Under the pieces are notes generated by a model. It was not told the DNA's origin. It saw only the letters and a program-made list of their open reading frames with translations, and did not search any database. This document shows, piece after piece, positions 49,461 through 62,140 of a stretch of DNA of 64,000 bases (its first letter is position 1; the number at the start of each line of letters is the position of its first letter). Made by a program: the position numbers and the translations under genes. Source of the DNA: Mycteria americana (lineage: Eukaryota > Chordata > Aves > Ciconiiformes > Ciconiidae). Location: NCBI RefSeq assembly GCF_035582795.1, contig NC_134367.1:6930062-6994061 (forward strand). Direction: 5' to 3'.

Positions 49461-52400
49461 GTACAACTCACCGTGATTTTCTGAGAGGGAAGGGGGTCAA
49501 AATTTACTTAGAGGGGGCAGGGGGAACTTCAGTCCCCAGATGCCTCGTTCCTCGGTGTTCGCTCCGGCTTTTCTGCTCCAGCAAATCTGTTCGTTCCACT
49601 CTGCTCGTCGTGACTTTTCAATAATTTAAGCCTTGCAAGTGTTTTATGCCACCTGACTGTGGCTGGAGGGAGGGGTTTTTCAAGTCGAAATCTTTCCCTC
49701 TGAGACCGAAGGGCTGCAGTCATTAGCACAGAGCAGTTGTGACTAATCTAAGCTTTGCGTTCGCTGGGTTTCTGGAAGAAGACTAAAGAGGCAGGATGAT
49801 CTGTTGGCTGAGTTAGTACCAAGGGGCTGACTTCTTCAGGAATTTGCTTTTCATAGTTAATGCAGGTTAATCAAAGAAAAATCGAATCTTATGCTTCTGG
49901 TTACAGTGGAGATGTCTGTAAAAATGGAGTATAGTAAACTGCTTGCTGAAATGCAGGAAAGAAGTACCCTGGCATCTGCATAGCACTACTTTGTGATCAG
50001 TAACTTATTTGGAATATTTCTCAGCATATTATGTATAAATTCTACAAGCTCTGTTGCATTGCTCTAATGATTTGTAACTTCTCAAGTGTTGCTAATCTTT
50101 AAACATGAATACCAAACTTAATGCACAAACAGACTGTAAATCTGCTGAGGCTTTAAGCAGTGACTGCATTCCCCTAGTATCTCTGAGTCCTGCTCTGGAA
50201 GGACCCCGTAGCATGGTGTGTCGCAGAGGTATCGAAGCAGAGACAACCCCTGCTCCTGGGCACTTGCCACCTGAGACAGGCTGGGGAGGTCCATCACCCA
50301 GCGAGACACTCGTGGCCTGGAACTGAAATTAGGGGCAGCGAATACGTACCCATACTGTTTCAGGAGCAGCCCTGGGAAGCTGAGATTGAGTTGAACCACC
50401 TTCCCTGGCCACCAGTTATTTCTGTGAGAGAAATAACAGGCTAAACATGATTTTTGTGACTGCATCAGAAAAGCAGCATGTTTTAGGGTGGTTCATAGGA
50501 TAGATGCTCACCTGCATGTGTGTCTGCATTACAATGGCCACTGTGGGGTTGTTCCTGACTGTAACGTGTGCTGCCACTATGCTGGGCAGAATTGGAGAGG
50601 CCACATGCTCGGTAAGAGATTTGACTGATCTTTACTCAGTGGGAGTAACTGGAACAGGATTTTTAATCCAGAGTCTCTTAGAAAGTATGCGTATTGCATA
50701 ACAAATCTGCAAAAAGAAATAAAGGAGAAGGGCTTGGTGTTTGACGGGAATGTATTTTGGTTACTCATGCCCCGAACCACTTCTAACAGATCTGGATGTG
50801 AATCTCCTGTTCTCCATGAATTGCCTGCACCCCCGTTGGGCATGGTCCCTGCTGGCTGCTGGTGCTTGCACAGCCCCCTTGGCCGTCTGGCAGGGGGGAT
50901 TGTGGTGCAGATGTTACCAGTGTGGTCGGTCTCCCTGCAGCTGCACCCGTAGTCACGTTTGTTCCCTGCTCTTTCTCTTCAGTGACATTTCCCCTGGATC
51001 TCACGAAAACTCGACTGCAGGTCCAAGGTGAAGCTGCCGTTCATCGCAATGGAGCTGCCGCCAGCCAGGCAGTCCCCTACCGTGGCATGCTGCGCACCGC
51101 AGCTGGCATTGTGCAAGAGGAGGGCTTACGAAAGCTCTGGCAAGGAGCCACGCCGGCCGTCTATCGCCACATAGGTGATTATCTGCTCATGATGGGACAA
51201 GTTTGGGTCCTGCCTTCTGTGGCCAACAGCCTTTTGGAGTGAGCCTGCCATATCTTGTGGTGCTTTAAAGATACCTGTGAGGACTTCTTCAGCTTACCCT
51301 GCAATCCCACTTCGAAATATATGGGATCCTGGTTCAATCCCTTCTCTTCCCTCTCTTGCCCATTCCTTCATAGCCTTATTCTGGCTTCTGGGAAAACAAA
51401 ATATAATTCCCCCGTGGTCTTTCAGGAAGGTCTTCAGCGCCAGCAAGCACTCAGACTCCTCAGAACAATAAATATCTTTTATTTGAGGGAAGTAGGGACA
51501 GGCTGGGAAAAAAAGGTAAGGTTGCAAGTGCTGGGATGAAGAAATGCATTAGTGGTTCGGCCACAGGTAACAGCTTGCTTTATTTTATTTGGAAATATGG
51601 TGACAGCAACAAACCTCAAAAGCACTTGTGGGAGGTTCTGTGCTTGGCACCAGCTGAGGAAAGCAATGTGGTCGCATCTCCCTAGGGTGCGGGCATAAGA
51701 TGTGCTGCCTCCTGGCAGATGTATGGCTCAGCCAGAGAGATTCTCTGATGCTAAAGAGTTCTGGCTCTAGCATTGCTACCAGGCAGCCCCCTCGCTTTCC
51801 CCATTTTGATCACGAATGTGAGAGCAGTGACCAGCTGACCCAGGCAAGCTCCGGAGTGTTTTACAACCAATCTCTTGACCTCTCTATCACAGCGTGACCT
51901 CCAGAAATGGCAGACCCAAGAATCGTCTCCTGCTTTTGTTTTCCACAGTGTACTCTGGCGTTCGGATGGTTGCGTATGAACATCTCCGCGACTCTGTGCT
52001 TGGCAGGTCTGAGGATGAAAGCTTTCCTTTCTGGTAATGTTGCATATTTATGCTTGTGCCTGTGTGGGGATTGTCCTTACTGTCCTGCAGCCCCAAAACC
52101 TGTCTTCTCCTCATGGCTCTCCTACCCTGAAGAGGGTAAATATAAAGCAGGGGTTTAAGCACTGATATAGACTTTCTTATTTCAGTTTCAGGGCAGTATC
52201 TTTTCATTCAGCTGGGAACAGGACTAAGAAATATTGAAATAAGTTTCTCAGAAGCTTAACTAGGACCATGGGTAAAGAACTGGGTAAAGTTCTTTACCAC
52301 ACCCTCACTTTACCCCACAACCTCTTTACCCACTGGGTAAAGAACTGGCTGGATGGCCGGGCCCAAAGAGTGGTGGTGAATGGAGTTTACTCCAGTTGGT

Positions 52401-55400
52401 GGCCAGTCACAAGCGGTGTTCCCCAGGGCTCTGTGTTGGGGCCAGTTCTGTTTAATATCTTTATCAATGATCTGGATGAAGGGATCGAGTGCACCCTCAG
52501 TAAGTTTGCAGATGACACCAAGTTGTGCGGGGGTGTTGATCTGCTTGAGGGTACGAAGGCTCTGCAGAGGGACCTGGACAGGCTGGATCGATGGGCCGAG
52601 GTCAATTGTATGAGGTTTAACAAGGCCAAGTGCAAGGTCCTGCACTTGGGCCACAGCAACCCCATGCAACGCTACAGGCTTGGGGAAGAGTGGCTGGAAA
52701 GCTGCCTGGCAGAAAAGGACCTGGGGGTGTTGGTTGACAGCTGGCTGAATATGAGCCAGCAGTGTGCCCAGGTGGCCAAGAAAGTCAACAGCACCCTGGC
52801 TTGTATCAAAAATAGTGTGGCCAGCAGGACTAGGGAAGTGATCGTGCCCCTGTACTCGGCACTGGTGAGGCCGCACCTCGACTACTGTGTTCAGTTTTGG
52901 GCCCCCCACTACAAGAGAGACATTGAGGTGCTGGAGCGTCCAGAGAAGTCCAGAGAAGGGCAACAGAGCTGGTGAAGGGTCTGGAGCACGAGTCTGATGG
53001 GGAGCGGTTGAGGGAACTGGGGTTGTTTAGCCTGGAGAAAAGGAGGCTGAGGGGAGACCTTATCACTCTGTACAACTACCTGAAAGGAGGTTGTAGAGAG
53101 GTGGGGGTTGGTCTCTTCTCCCAGGTAACAAGTGATAGGACAAGAGGAAATGGCCTCAAGTTGCGCCAGGGGAGGTTTAGACTGGATATTAGGAAATTTT
53201 ACTTCACTGAAAGGGTTATCAAGCATTGGAACAGGCTGCCCAGGGAAGTGGTTGAGTCGCCATCCCTGGAGGTATTTAAAGGACGTTTGGATGAGGTGCT
53301 TAGGGACATGGTATAGTGGTGGTCTTGGTAGTGTTAGGCTTACGGTTGAACTCGATGATCTTAAAGGTCTTTTCCAACCTATACGATTCTGTGATTCTAT
53401 GATTACTCTAATAAGGATATTCTATTAAAGAGATGGAGAAACATGATAAACTGCATTGATAGGAGCAGCTGTCCTGGACTGGCAGGAATTAGCCTGGATG
53501 AGTGGAGGCAGGGAGCTTTACCATGGCTCAAGGTCTGTGATGTAATGGCAGCTCTTTTATTTCCACATGGGCTGGGAGATGTTGGGAAGTGCAGGTGAGT
53601 CATGGCTGACCATACAGCTGTGTGTGACGGCTGTCGGAGAAGCCATGAGCTATTACACAAACCTGACGCCAGCGTGAGTAACCGTGACTAATCCTACTGC
53701 TGCCTGGGTAATGCAAACCAGAGGTTCAGCTGAGCCAAGCTGGACTTGCAGCTTGTGCCCTGCTCAGCTCCAAGGTCACCTGAGAGCTCGATTAGCTCCA
53801 CATGGGGTGAGGACACATTTCCAAAGGTATGATGGACATGTCAAATATCCTCTGGATCTTTGCAGAAAAGAAGTGAGGGGTGGTATATCTCAGATTTCCA
53901 GCTGCTGGAAGGATGGGTCCCGTTCCGTGTTGTCCAGCAGCAGTATGGCAACACTTGGCTGTTTTGCTGCTTGCCGTACTGCCTGGGTAAGAAATTATTA
54001 TGCCATTGGATTATTAACGGGGAGTGTAAGAATAGGCAGGTTTGCTGATTCTGGTGGTGCATTTTAGCCCAAGAGATGGAAATTTCCTGGCTACAGAAGA
54101 GGCAGATTGTGAAGGAAAAGACACTATTTTGTTCCTGTGCATATGGCAGATGTCAACCTAAGTTAAATCTGTGCATCCTTCCCGAGGAGACAAATAATCC
54201 CTATAAAGAGCAAACTCAAAGTCTTTGTTTCGCAAGTTCAATTCAGCAAGTTAAATCTCACTCAATCCCTTTTTTGACAATGCAAGCAGTATATAGCCAC
54301 AGAATTAACTCTTTGCCTGTGGGGAATGAAGCAGATTTTTCTGTAAGTTTTGCAAAATTTGGTAATTTCTAATTGTCAAATGCTTATTGTTAAAATGTCA
54401 GTCATGTACTTTTATAATCATATACAGTATCATATCCAATCAAGTAATTTACTGCAACATCAAATCTTGGGTCCAAAATGTAACTGGTTTTAGGATGGGA
54501 TTTATAAAATTTAATACAAAAAACTTATCATGCCTGATCCTATGGGAAGGGGGAACTAGGGATAATATCGAAATTTCTGGTTCTACTAAAATAAGTAGAA
54601 CCAGAAAATGAACACAACTCCTCTAGTAGCAATGGGAGATAAAGAAAAGCTTTATATATCCACAGGCAGTTTAGACTTTCAGATTGGCATTCAGTTAGTA
54701 TAATATATGGAGCACCATCCCTTACTTGTGTACCTTGCCATCCTGCCTTTAAACCTTAAGCGAGGAGCATAATGTAACCTGCAGAGGAAGCAGAGCATCT
54801 TGGTGATGTATAATAACTTGATTTTTTCCCCCAGGTAAGTTTCAAACCTTTCTTAAAATTGACAGAAGTATTATTGACTACCTTAACTACCTGCAGTCAC
54901 CACAATTATTACCTTAACTTTGGCTGTTAATATAAGGAATAACCATTTACACTTGTTTCAGCTGGGTCGTGCTGCTGAACTCTTCAGCTCGAGCACTGCA
55001 ATTTGTGAAGATTTTCAGTGTATTCTGGAGTACATTTTCTTTCCCTCTTTGGCAGGAAAGCTGTAGTTGGAGGCATGTCTGCAGGTGCCATCGGACAGTT
55101 TTTTGCCAGCCCGACTGATCTGGTGAAGGTGCAGATGCAGATGGAAGGAAAAAGGAAGCTGGAAGGAAAGCCGTTACGGTCGGTTCCTCTCGAGGCTGGC
55201 GGTTTTCTCCTGTTAATGATTACTCTTCGAGGGTGTGGTTGTCTGTTTTCTGCCACCCCCTCTCCCCAGCTGCTCGGAGTCCTTTTGGGGGAAAAGCAGT
55301 GCCTGGGAGGCATGCAATGGCTTTGGGCAGTGGAGAAGGTGGGGGATCCGAGACTTCCTCCTTATTCCATTTATACTTGCCTTCCTTATTCTGATGTATT

Positions 55401-58400
55401 GGTCCCAGAGACCACAAACCCTCGCCCATCCTACATGTGCAGTATGTCCATGCCAGTGCTCTGCCAGGGGGAGGGAAGGATGCTTTCTGAAGAAGAGGAG
55501 CTGGAAGAAAGGATGGGGGAAATGGCTTTTGCAGGATGCACAGGCACAGGGAAGGGCTAGGTTGCCTGCAGACGGCAGGGCTCGAGACCCGCCTGCAGAT
55601 ACCAGGACACGCTGCTCTTTGCATCCAAAACTGCTGGCATCCTTTGGTGTCTTGTACATTTAATATTGCAACCCAGCTGTGGGATCAAAGGGTCATCTGT
55701 CATTAGCGACCAGGCTGCTGCTTACCAGGGCAACTGGTATGTTTGGTAAAATATCGCAGCATGAAAGTCAAAGATGGATCCAAAAATGGATCAAAAAATG
55801 GATCTGGAGGGCCAGATCCTCGCAGGTATAAATTGCCTTTCCTATGCGAGGACCTGGTGCAGCAAAGTGCTGGAATATGCAAAGATTTCTCCATAGCTGG
55901 GCTCTCTTACTAGCTGCATATTGATTTCAGGTTTCGAGGAGTGCACCATGCATTTATGAAGATCCTGTCCGAAGGAGGAATACGGGGGCTTTGGGCTGGA
56001 TGGGTGCCAAATGTCCAGAGAGCTGCTCTGGTGAACATGGGAGGTAAATTTCCTAACTTGGTCTGCAGTGCTTAAGGTCGCATCTAAGCTTTAAAGAGAG
56101 TTCAGCTGCTCCCCTGGTGTTCGTCTCTTCGTTATCTACACCGGTGACCTGTTTGAAGTGCACTGCAGGTGATTTCTGCCTTGAGCGTTTTGTTCCTGTG
56201 GAAATCAGGTTCCTTAAAAATAAGTTTGTGCCTGAGCCTGAGGGATGGTGAGCTGGGAGCTGAGGGGGTGCCGCAGCCAGCAAGAGCAAGGACCTCACCA
56301 GCCATGACCCAGCTCCCTGGTGCCCAAGCAAGGTGAGCAGGGCAGAGCCAGCGAAGGCAACCAGGTTTCACCGAGATCCAGATCCTCAGGAAAGCATGTG
56401 GTGATGAGGCAGGTCTGAGGCCAAGCCAGGAAGGTGAGCCAGCGTCAGGTCTGGTGAGGGTCACCAGTGTCAGACACAGCTCAGTGATCACCAGCAGGTC
56501 TGTGGTGATAAGAAAGGTCCAAGGTCGAGCTAAGGAGATGGTCCATGTGTCAGTGTCCAGATAAACAAGGTCCACAGCCCAGGCGTGGTGTGACAGAGCT
56601 GCAGACAGGTACACCTACGGCGTAGTTCAGGCAGGGACTGAGGGTTATAAGGTGAAGTGGCTGCCTGAGTACTCAGCTGATCCAAGAAGCACTCATTCCT
56701 TCCACATATAGATAGAGCTTGCCTGTGTCTCTCCAAAACTGCTAGGATATGTTGGGTGGTCTTTGCTCTCCTTCCTGAGGTTCTGTTTGTAAAGTAAGAA
56801 GGGAGACGTCTTTAGGACTGAAAGACACCACCTGTAGGTGCCCACCATAAACACTTGCTCTGTGCTTGGTGGCACATATTATAGCATTGCCTTGGCAATT
56901 TTTTATTTTGCATGCTTAAATTTCTTTGGCATGACAGCTACTAATTTCTACGTCATTCAGCACAGGGACATGTTAGCAGCATGACCAAAAAATATCTTTG
57001 AAAATAGAAAATCAGAGGTGGTGTAAGCTTACACCTTGCTAAGCAGCAGTAAAGGAATCACTGGATTAATAATGTTTGCAGCAGGAGCTGTTAAATGAGG
57101 GGTGTAGAATGACTATTATCTAAGGTAGGTGTCTCCATACACAACGTTAATATGCAGTCTTGGCATGTAAACTTAAACAAGCGAACTCTTACAAGTGGGA
57201 AATGATGTCCACTGGGTATGTTTGGGCTCTAAAGCACTACTAAAGTGCTGGGCGGGTCATCCTGGTTAGTAGGCTGGGCTCCTAAGTTTTAAGGTCAGGA
57301 CATTGGAAATGTAACCCAGATCTGCTGTTAACTTTCAGATCACTGTCTGTCATTCAGATGCCCAGATGCCGTAACCCATGTCTGCTTTCAGAACATGATA
57401 TAATTTCCATGACATCATCTACTTTTTTTGTCTAATGTTGCTAGCATTTCTACAATGCTTGCACAGAGGTGGGAGAGGTAGAACTGTCCTTATTGTGACA
57501 TTTCTGGCTTGGGTTAATGAGTTATTTTGCAGAATTTTCCATTTGGGATCCATTTTATCATTTGTAGGGTAAATCAGAGAAGATGGTAGTGGAGGGGAGC
57601 ACATACTCACATGTCTAACAACAGGACCTAGGTGCCACAACAATCATCAGAAACTGGGTGCAGAGTGCTAGCCATGCCAATGGGAGGAGCTGCACTGGAA
57701 ATTTAGGTCTTGCCAAGCCTCCATCCTGTGTCAGTAATAAACAGCACAGACACCATTTACTTCTGACAATGGTGTTTTTTCTCATTATCCTCTTTACAGA
57801 TCTGACCACTTACGACTCAGTGAAACACTTTTTGCTTCTGAACACGCCGCTTGTGGACAATAGCGTGACTCACAGTATTGCCAGGTGCCGTATTCCCTGA
57901 TTACCCCTTTTCCGCTGCAGAGTATTTCCAGCCTCACTGTCTTGATCTGCCTGTCTGTGCCAGCAGAAGCCCCTATTCTTTGGTCCTGATACTGCTGATA
58001 AAATGCACCTTTATAACAATTTTTTTTTTTTTGCCTGAGAGGACATCTTTGTACAAAAGACACAAGACAAAGGATGCAACCTTTGCTGCAAATTGCTGCA
58101 AAACTGCCCTCACTAGAAGTGCCCTCCTGATGCATTTAAACACCTCACACATCTGTGAGAGCACAGGAATTTTCACTTCTCTAGAATTGCTGCTATTTTA
58201 TCTAACCTAGTTTTAATTTTAGCAAACTGTAAGAATGAGCAATATAAACTCTGCAGAATAACCTCTTTTACTCCCTTAAATTATGAAGAAGTCGGCTTTG
58301 TATAAACAATATCATAAATTGCCTATTGTGGGTCCTTTATCCCTGCCTCAGAACTGCACACAGAGGTGAGGGAAGCTGGCGCTGAGAGGACACCTGAGCA

Positions 58401-60570
58401 AGAGCAATACTAGCAAGCCTCCTCCCAAATCAAGTTTATGTTAAGTTATGAGGTATTACTCATGATTTTATGAAAACTGTTTTAATATCTAATATTATAT
58501 ATTATTAGAACTGGAATCATGATGCTTAAATTGTCATGATAAATCTTAGTTTCTTCTTTAAGTATCTGTTGGTGTCGACAGTTGCTGTTCTGGCCTGGTA
58601 GCTGCTGTTCTGGGAACTCCTGCTGATGTGGTCAAAACCCGGATAATGAACCAGCCGAGAGATAAACAGGGAAGGTACAGACACTTCAGAAACTGACTTT
58701 TCAAGAGAAAACTGAAACCCTGAGTCTCACTGATTTCACTGGGAGTGAACTGCTAAGTCTCTAATTTGCTCTTCCTCTCTCTGATGATCATTTTATTGGT
58801 TTAGTTTTGCATGTCCAGGGGGGTTTGTTGTGATGGCCACCTAAGCATACCTACTTACTTAGTGGATTTCAGTTCTGATGAGACTCCAGTGAGCTTACAA
58901 AAGAGCTCTTGCTTGTACAAATTTATCTGATACAGATTATTTTTTTGGGGGGGGGGGGGGTCGTGGGATTTTTTAAAATTGTGTATTTGTAATCCTAACA
59001 GTATTTCTTCTCCTTGCACATTGCTAGAGGTCTGCTGTATAAGTCTTCCATGGACTGCTTAATTCAAACTGTACAGGCTGAAGGGTTTATGTCTCTATAC
59101 AAAGGCTTTATACCAACATGGATGCGAATGGTAAGTGCCTTTTAACTCTCTTTACAAGACAGTTGAACAATGTGGCATTAAAATGTAAGGAGTTCTTTCT
59201 GTGTCAACACTTTTCCAAAACTCTTTGGGTCTCTTGATTTATTTAATTGCTGTTAGCATAGTTGAATGTAGTGGATGACACAACTGTGTGCAGTGTCACT
59301 TCCCCCACACTGCCTCTTGCATCTCTTTAATTTGGAAAATGCTGTCCTGCTTAATTGCTAGTGATTTTCCTTGCTTTTTTTACAATTTCAGGCTCCCTCC
59401 TTTCTCCCTTCCTAAAATCTCCTTTGTTACCTTCTTGCTCCCAGCCCTGGACTCCCTTTGCATCCCTCTTACTTTCATTCCTCCTCTCCTGATCCCAGAA
59501 TTGCTTTATTACTGCTCCATCCTGGATCTCACTTTTGACTCTCTTGTATAGGGGCTTTCTCTTGCATACTGCTGGGCTGTTAAAGCCGCACAATTAAGCC
59601 AAGCAGCAGTTGGGGCCTGGGAACTGGAACTTGGCTGTCTAGACTGTTAGTTTGGGCAAGGGACAATTCCCAATAGCAAATTTAGATGTGACCACCTTTT
59701 TTTTTTTAAGTCTATAAGAATTTAACAGTATGGCTACGTCTAGACTCTGCCAACTGGCTTCAAGGTCTTAACACTGTTTAACTTACCAGACTGAGCACTA
59801 AGATCGAAGGCAAAAGCCTCTCTTCTCTAATTTAACTGAGTACAACAGTGGCCGCAGCCTCTGGTAAGAGAAATTACAGGAAGGTTCTGCTCAGTTGCTC
59901 AGTCCCTGTGTCCCTGAGCCGGAGCACATTCAGTATTGATGGGGTCTCTGCGAGTTTACTGCTAAGCTAAAAACGTCCATGGAGCATATGCCAACTTAGA
60001 TTTCCCAAAGGCTTGTAATTTTGGGAATGTTTAGCGGGTGTTTCAGAGGAGCAGGAAAAGGTGTTTCCTAGGCACAAGGCAGCCTTTTGCCAAACACCAA
60101 TCTATTGCCAAAAAAAAAACCTTAGAGCATCTCAACTAAATGGGTGCAGGATATAAATTTTATGCAAGGAGAACTGTGTAAATTTCTGATTAAGGTTTTA
60201 GAACAAGTAAACCCTTTAAAAATGTTTTTAAAAAGCATTCAGCCTGAAGTAGCCCCCAAGAATGAAACATTTCAGGTCACACATTTATGAGTTGGCAAGC
60301 TGAAAAAAAAAGTTTTAGGTGTCTTGTGAAGGACTGGGTAGCCCTAACCATATGCAACAGTAAGATTTTTGTATTAAAGACATAATAATAGATTGATCTT
60401 AAGAATATGATTTTTAAGAGGAGACAGTTTAATCTAATGAGTTTATTTATTGGGTCACTTCTGTTTTAAGCTTCTAACTTCAATGTTTGCTTTCACAGGC
60501 TCCTTGGTCACTGGTTTTCTGGCTTACGTATGAACAAATCAGAAGAATCTGTGGAATTAGTTCTTTTTAA
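49358..60570 (+). CDS. SLC25A27: SLC25A27 / UCP4, mitochondrial carrier (9 coding exons, complete)
   Basis: The coding sequence joins 49358-49460, 50983-51174, 51949-52033, 55056-55178, 55931-56043, 57800-57884, 58582-58674, 59028-59130 and 60499-60570. All borders are AG/GT and phases close, giving 322 aa (human 323). It is an inner mitochondrial membrane carrier of the uncoupling-protein branch (UCP4), known mainly from brain. The three tandem carrier repeats are visible through their signatures PLDLTK (38-43), PTDLVK (146-151) and PADVVK (247-252). Matching second-half motifs are [30 protein letters not shown] and [15 protein letters not shown]. The start is chosen by the match of [20 protein letters not shown] to the human N-terminus. 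Confidence 0.97.
50983..51174 (+). CDS. SLC25A27: SLC25A27 exon 2
   Basis: After TTCAG it completes Val35 and reads [20 protein letters not shown], then [20 protein letters not shown] and [13 protein letters not shown]. It carries the first carrier signature. Donor ATAG|GTGATT. Confidence 0.96.
51949..52033 (+). CDS. SLC25A27: SLC25A27 exon 3
   Basis: 27 full codons, [20 protein letters not shown] then EDESFPF, acceptor CCACAG, donor TG|GTAATG splitting a Trp codon. Confidence 0.95.
52268..53405 (+). mobile_element. CR1 LINE, 5'-truncated, fairly young
   Basis: From about 52344 the sequence is the end of CR1 ORF2. The reverse-transcriptase block [20 protein letters not shown] and the catalytic FADD box are intact, followed by [20 protein letters not shown] and [19 protein letters not shown] 10-bp tandem duplication (TCCAGAGAAG twice, about 52939-52958) shifts the frame; the remaining ORF2 end continues from about 52972 to 53316. 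The 3' end is CGATTCTGTGATTCTATGAT. It sits in SLC25A27 intron 3, sense to the gene. The first 75 bases are an unusual junction filler. Confidence 0.95.
55056..55178 (+). CDS. SLC25A27: SLC25A27 exon 4
   Basis: Completes Trp127, then [20 protein letters not shown] and [20 protein letters not shown]; acceptor GGCAG, donor CG|GTCGGT. It carries the second carrier signature (PTDLVK). Confidence 0.95.
55931..56043 (+). CDS. SLC25A27: SLC25A27 exon 5
   Basis: Reads [20 protein letters not shown] then [17 protein letters not shown]; acceptor TTTCAG, donor G|GTAAAT. Confidence 0.96.
57800..57884 (+). CDS. SLC25A27: SLC25A27 exon 6
   Basis: Completes an Asp codon, then [20 protein letters not shown] and SVTHSIA; acceptor TTTACAG, donor AG|GTGCCG. 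Confidence 0.95.
58582..58674 (+). CDS. SLC25A27: SLC25A27 exon 7
   Basis: Completes Ser234, then [20 protein letters not shown] and [10 protein letters not shown]; acceptor CGACAG, donor AG|GTACAG. It carries the third carrier signature (PADVVK). No ATG-led frame exposes it. Confidence 0.95.
58947..58960 (+). repeat. G14 homopolymer in SLC25A27 intron 7
   Basis: Fourteen G after a run of six T, 68 bases before the exon 8 acceptor. It is visible directly; it may be polymorphic and prone to sequencing error. Confidence 0.85.
59028..59130 (+). CDS. SLC25A27: SLC25A27 exon 8
   Basis: Completes an Arg codon, then [20 protein letters not shown] and [14 protein letters not shown]; acceptor GCTAG, donor ATG|GTAAGT. 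Confidence 0.95.
60499..60570 (+). CDS. SLC25A27: SLC25A27 exon 9 and stop
   Basis: 23 codons, [20 protein letters not shown] then SSF and TAA; acceptor CACAG. It encodes the last transmembrane helix. The C-terminus resembles the human TYEKIREMSGVSPF end. Confidence 0.95.
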   Translation, partial: APWSLVFWLTYEQIRRICGISSF

Positions 60571-62140
60571 AATTGTGAAACCACTTCAATATTCACAAAA
60601 CAAAGAAGAATCGGAAAGCTGAATTCTCATTCCACAAGGCATCCCGACCCCCAGGGAACTAATTCATTTAGGAGATTGGCAGTAGGATTACATGTATAGG
60701 TTGCTGCCCTAAATCCACTCCCTACTGGTTAGGAGTAGCCATGACTTAAGGACACTATTTGCTTGTCAGACTGTTATATGAAATTTACGTTATCCTCAGG
60801 ATAAAATTGCCACAATAATACTTCAACTGTCAGCCAGCATCAGCTTTCTGAAACAGTAAATAGATGTAAAAAACAATCTGCAAAGCAAGTAGAATATAAT
60901 ACAGTTTGCTTGTTTGATAATAGAGATGGTTCCTATTGTTAAGAAAAAAGCAGGTTGAACAACGCAGCACTGAACATTTTCTGTGTTATAGGCTAAGCAG
61001 CCTATAAAATTATTTGGGAATTTTTGTTGTTATTACATTTGCACACACATGAAGAACTACCTCTCATTAGCTTGATGCCTCAGCAAACCAAGCCTGTAGT
61101 GCTAGGAACTGAAAAAGATTAAAGCAGTTTACCCGATTTCAAATTTGCTTTGCACGAAAAGTGGAGGGGGTTGTGTTACTCTTACTTCGCAGAGACCACC
61201 TGACCTCTTCACTCAACCATTTGAGTAGCATCCATGAGTGAAATGCAGTCCTGTACCCAGGAAATCAAAAGCTCTGCCCCTCTTGAAGGACTCCTAATAC
61301 ACATGCTGTCCATAGGATTGAGTTAAACCACCTGTGCTGACATGGTAGACCAGGTCATTAAGGTACCACTTTTCCATGGAAATACGCACTCTGCCCATTT
61401 TAAATCTAGGTGAAAATATAATGTTATGTTCAAAAATTTTGTGTTTTTGAAGAGAAGTGATTTTTTTTTTTTAAACCTAAAGCTTTCCAGATTTCATAGG
61501 AAAGGGGACTGCTGCTGTTTGTCACTAGGCTTATCTTTGGCAATCAGGAGGCAAAAATGCAGTATAAAAGCAATCATAATGTAGACAGAACAAAGCTGGC
61601 TTTGATTTAGTAGTATCTAGTAATGAAATGACAAGACTTAGTTCTCTGAGTAAATACCTAGGATTTCTTCTAGACAACTAGTATCTTCAATGTGCCAATT
61701 TCTGATTAAATACAGTTTGGGCATCTTCTTGGCTTGCACTTGTACTTTTTGATTGTATTGTAGATCTGTTGTGGCTGTATGCATTTGGGTGTGTAATTGC
61801 AGCCTGGAAAAAATTCACCTCACCATTACTAGGGCGTCATAAGTTTTTGTTCAGAAATACTGTTATTTTTCTAGTTGTCAGCCTGAGAAGCTAATCTGAG
61901 TTCTTTCCTTCTTGCACACTATCACCGGCAATTATAAAACAGCAGTCAAAGCTGCTTCTTCAGTTACATCCTGAGTGGTCCTGCCTGCAATCCTGTTACT
62001 CAGATAACCTGAATAATACCATACCCTGATGATGGATATGCAGAAGTACCTGATCTATTGAGTTAAAAAAAGTAATTTTAAGTCTTGTACTGAAAAAGTG
62101 TTTTAACTCTTAATAAAGCTCTTTTTTTGAGCATGACACA
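60571..62140 (+). other. SLC25A27: SLC25A27 3' untranslated region
   Basis: AT-rich, frame-free sequence follows the TAA stop and reaches the AATAAA at 62112-62117. A 3' UTR of about 1.55 kb is inferred. A T run lies at 61460-61471. Confidence 0.55.
62112..62117 (+). terminator. SLC25A27: Poly(A) signal of SLC25A27
   Basis: AATAAA within CTCTTAATAAAGCTC, followed by a T-rich stretch (CTTTTTTTGAG). Another AATAAA lies about 80 bases further on. I prefer the first. Confidence 0.6.

Noticed and set aside
55018-55663. Frames of 134-180 codons around SLC25A27 exon 4
   Set aside because: They are read-through of exon 4 past its donor or shadows in other frames; the splice-joined protein explains the locus.
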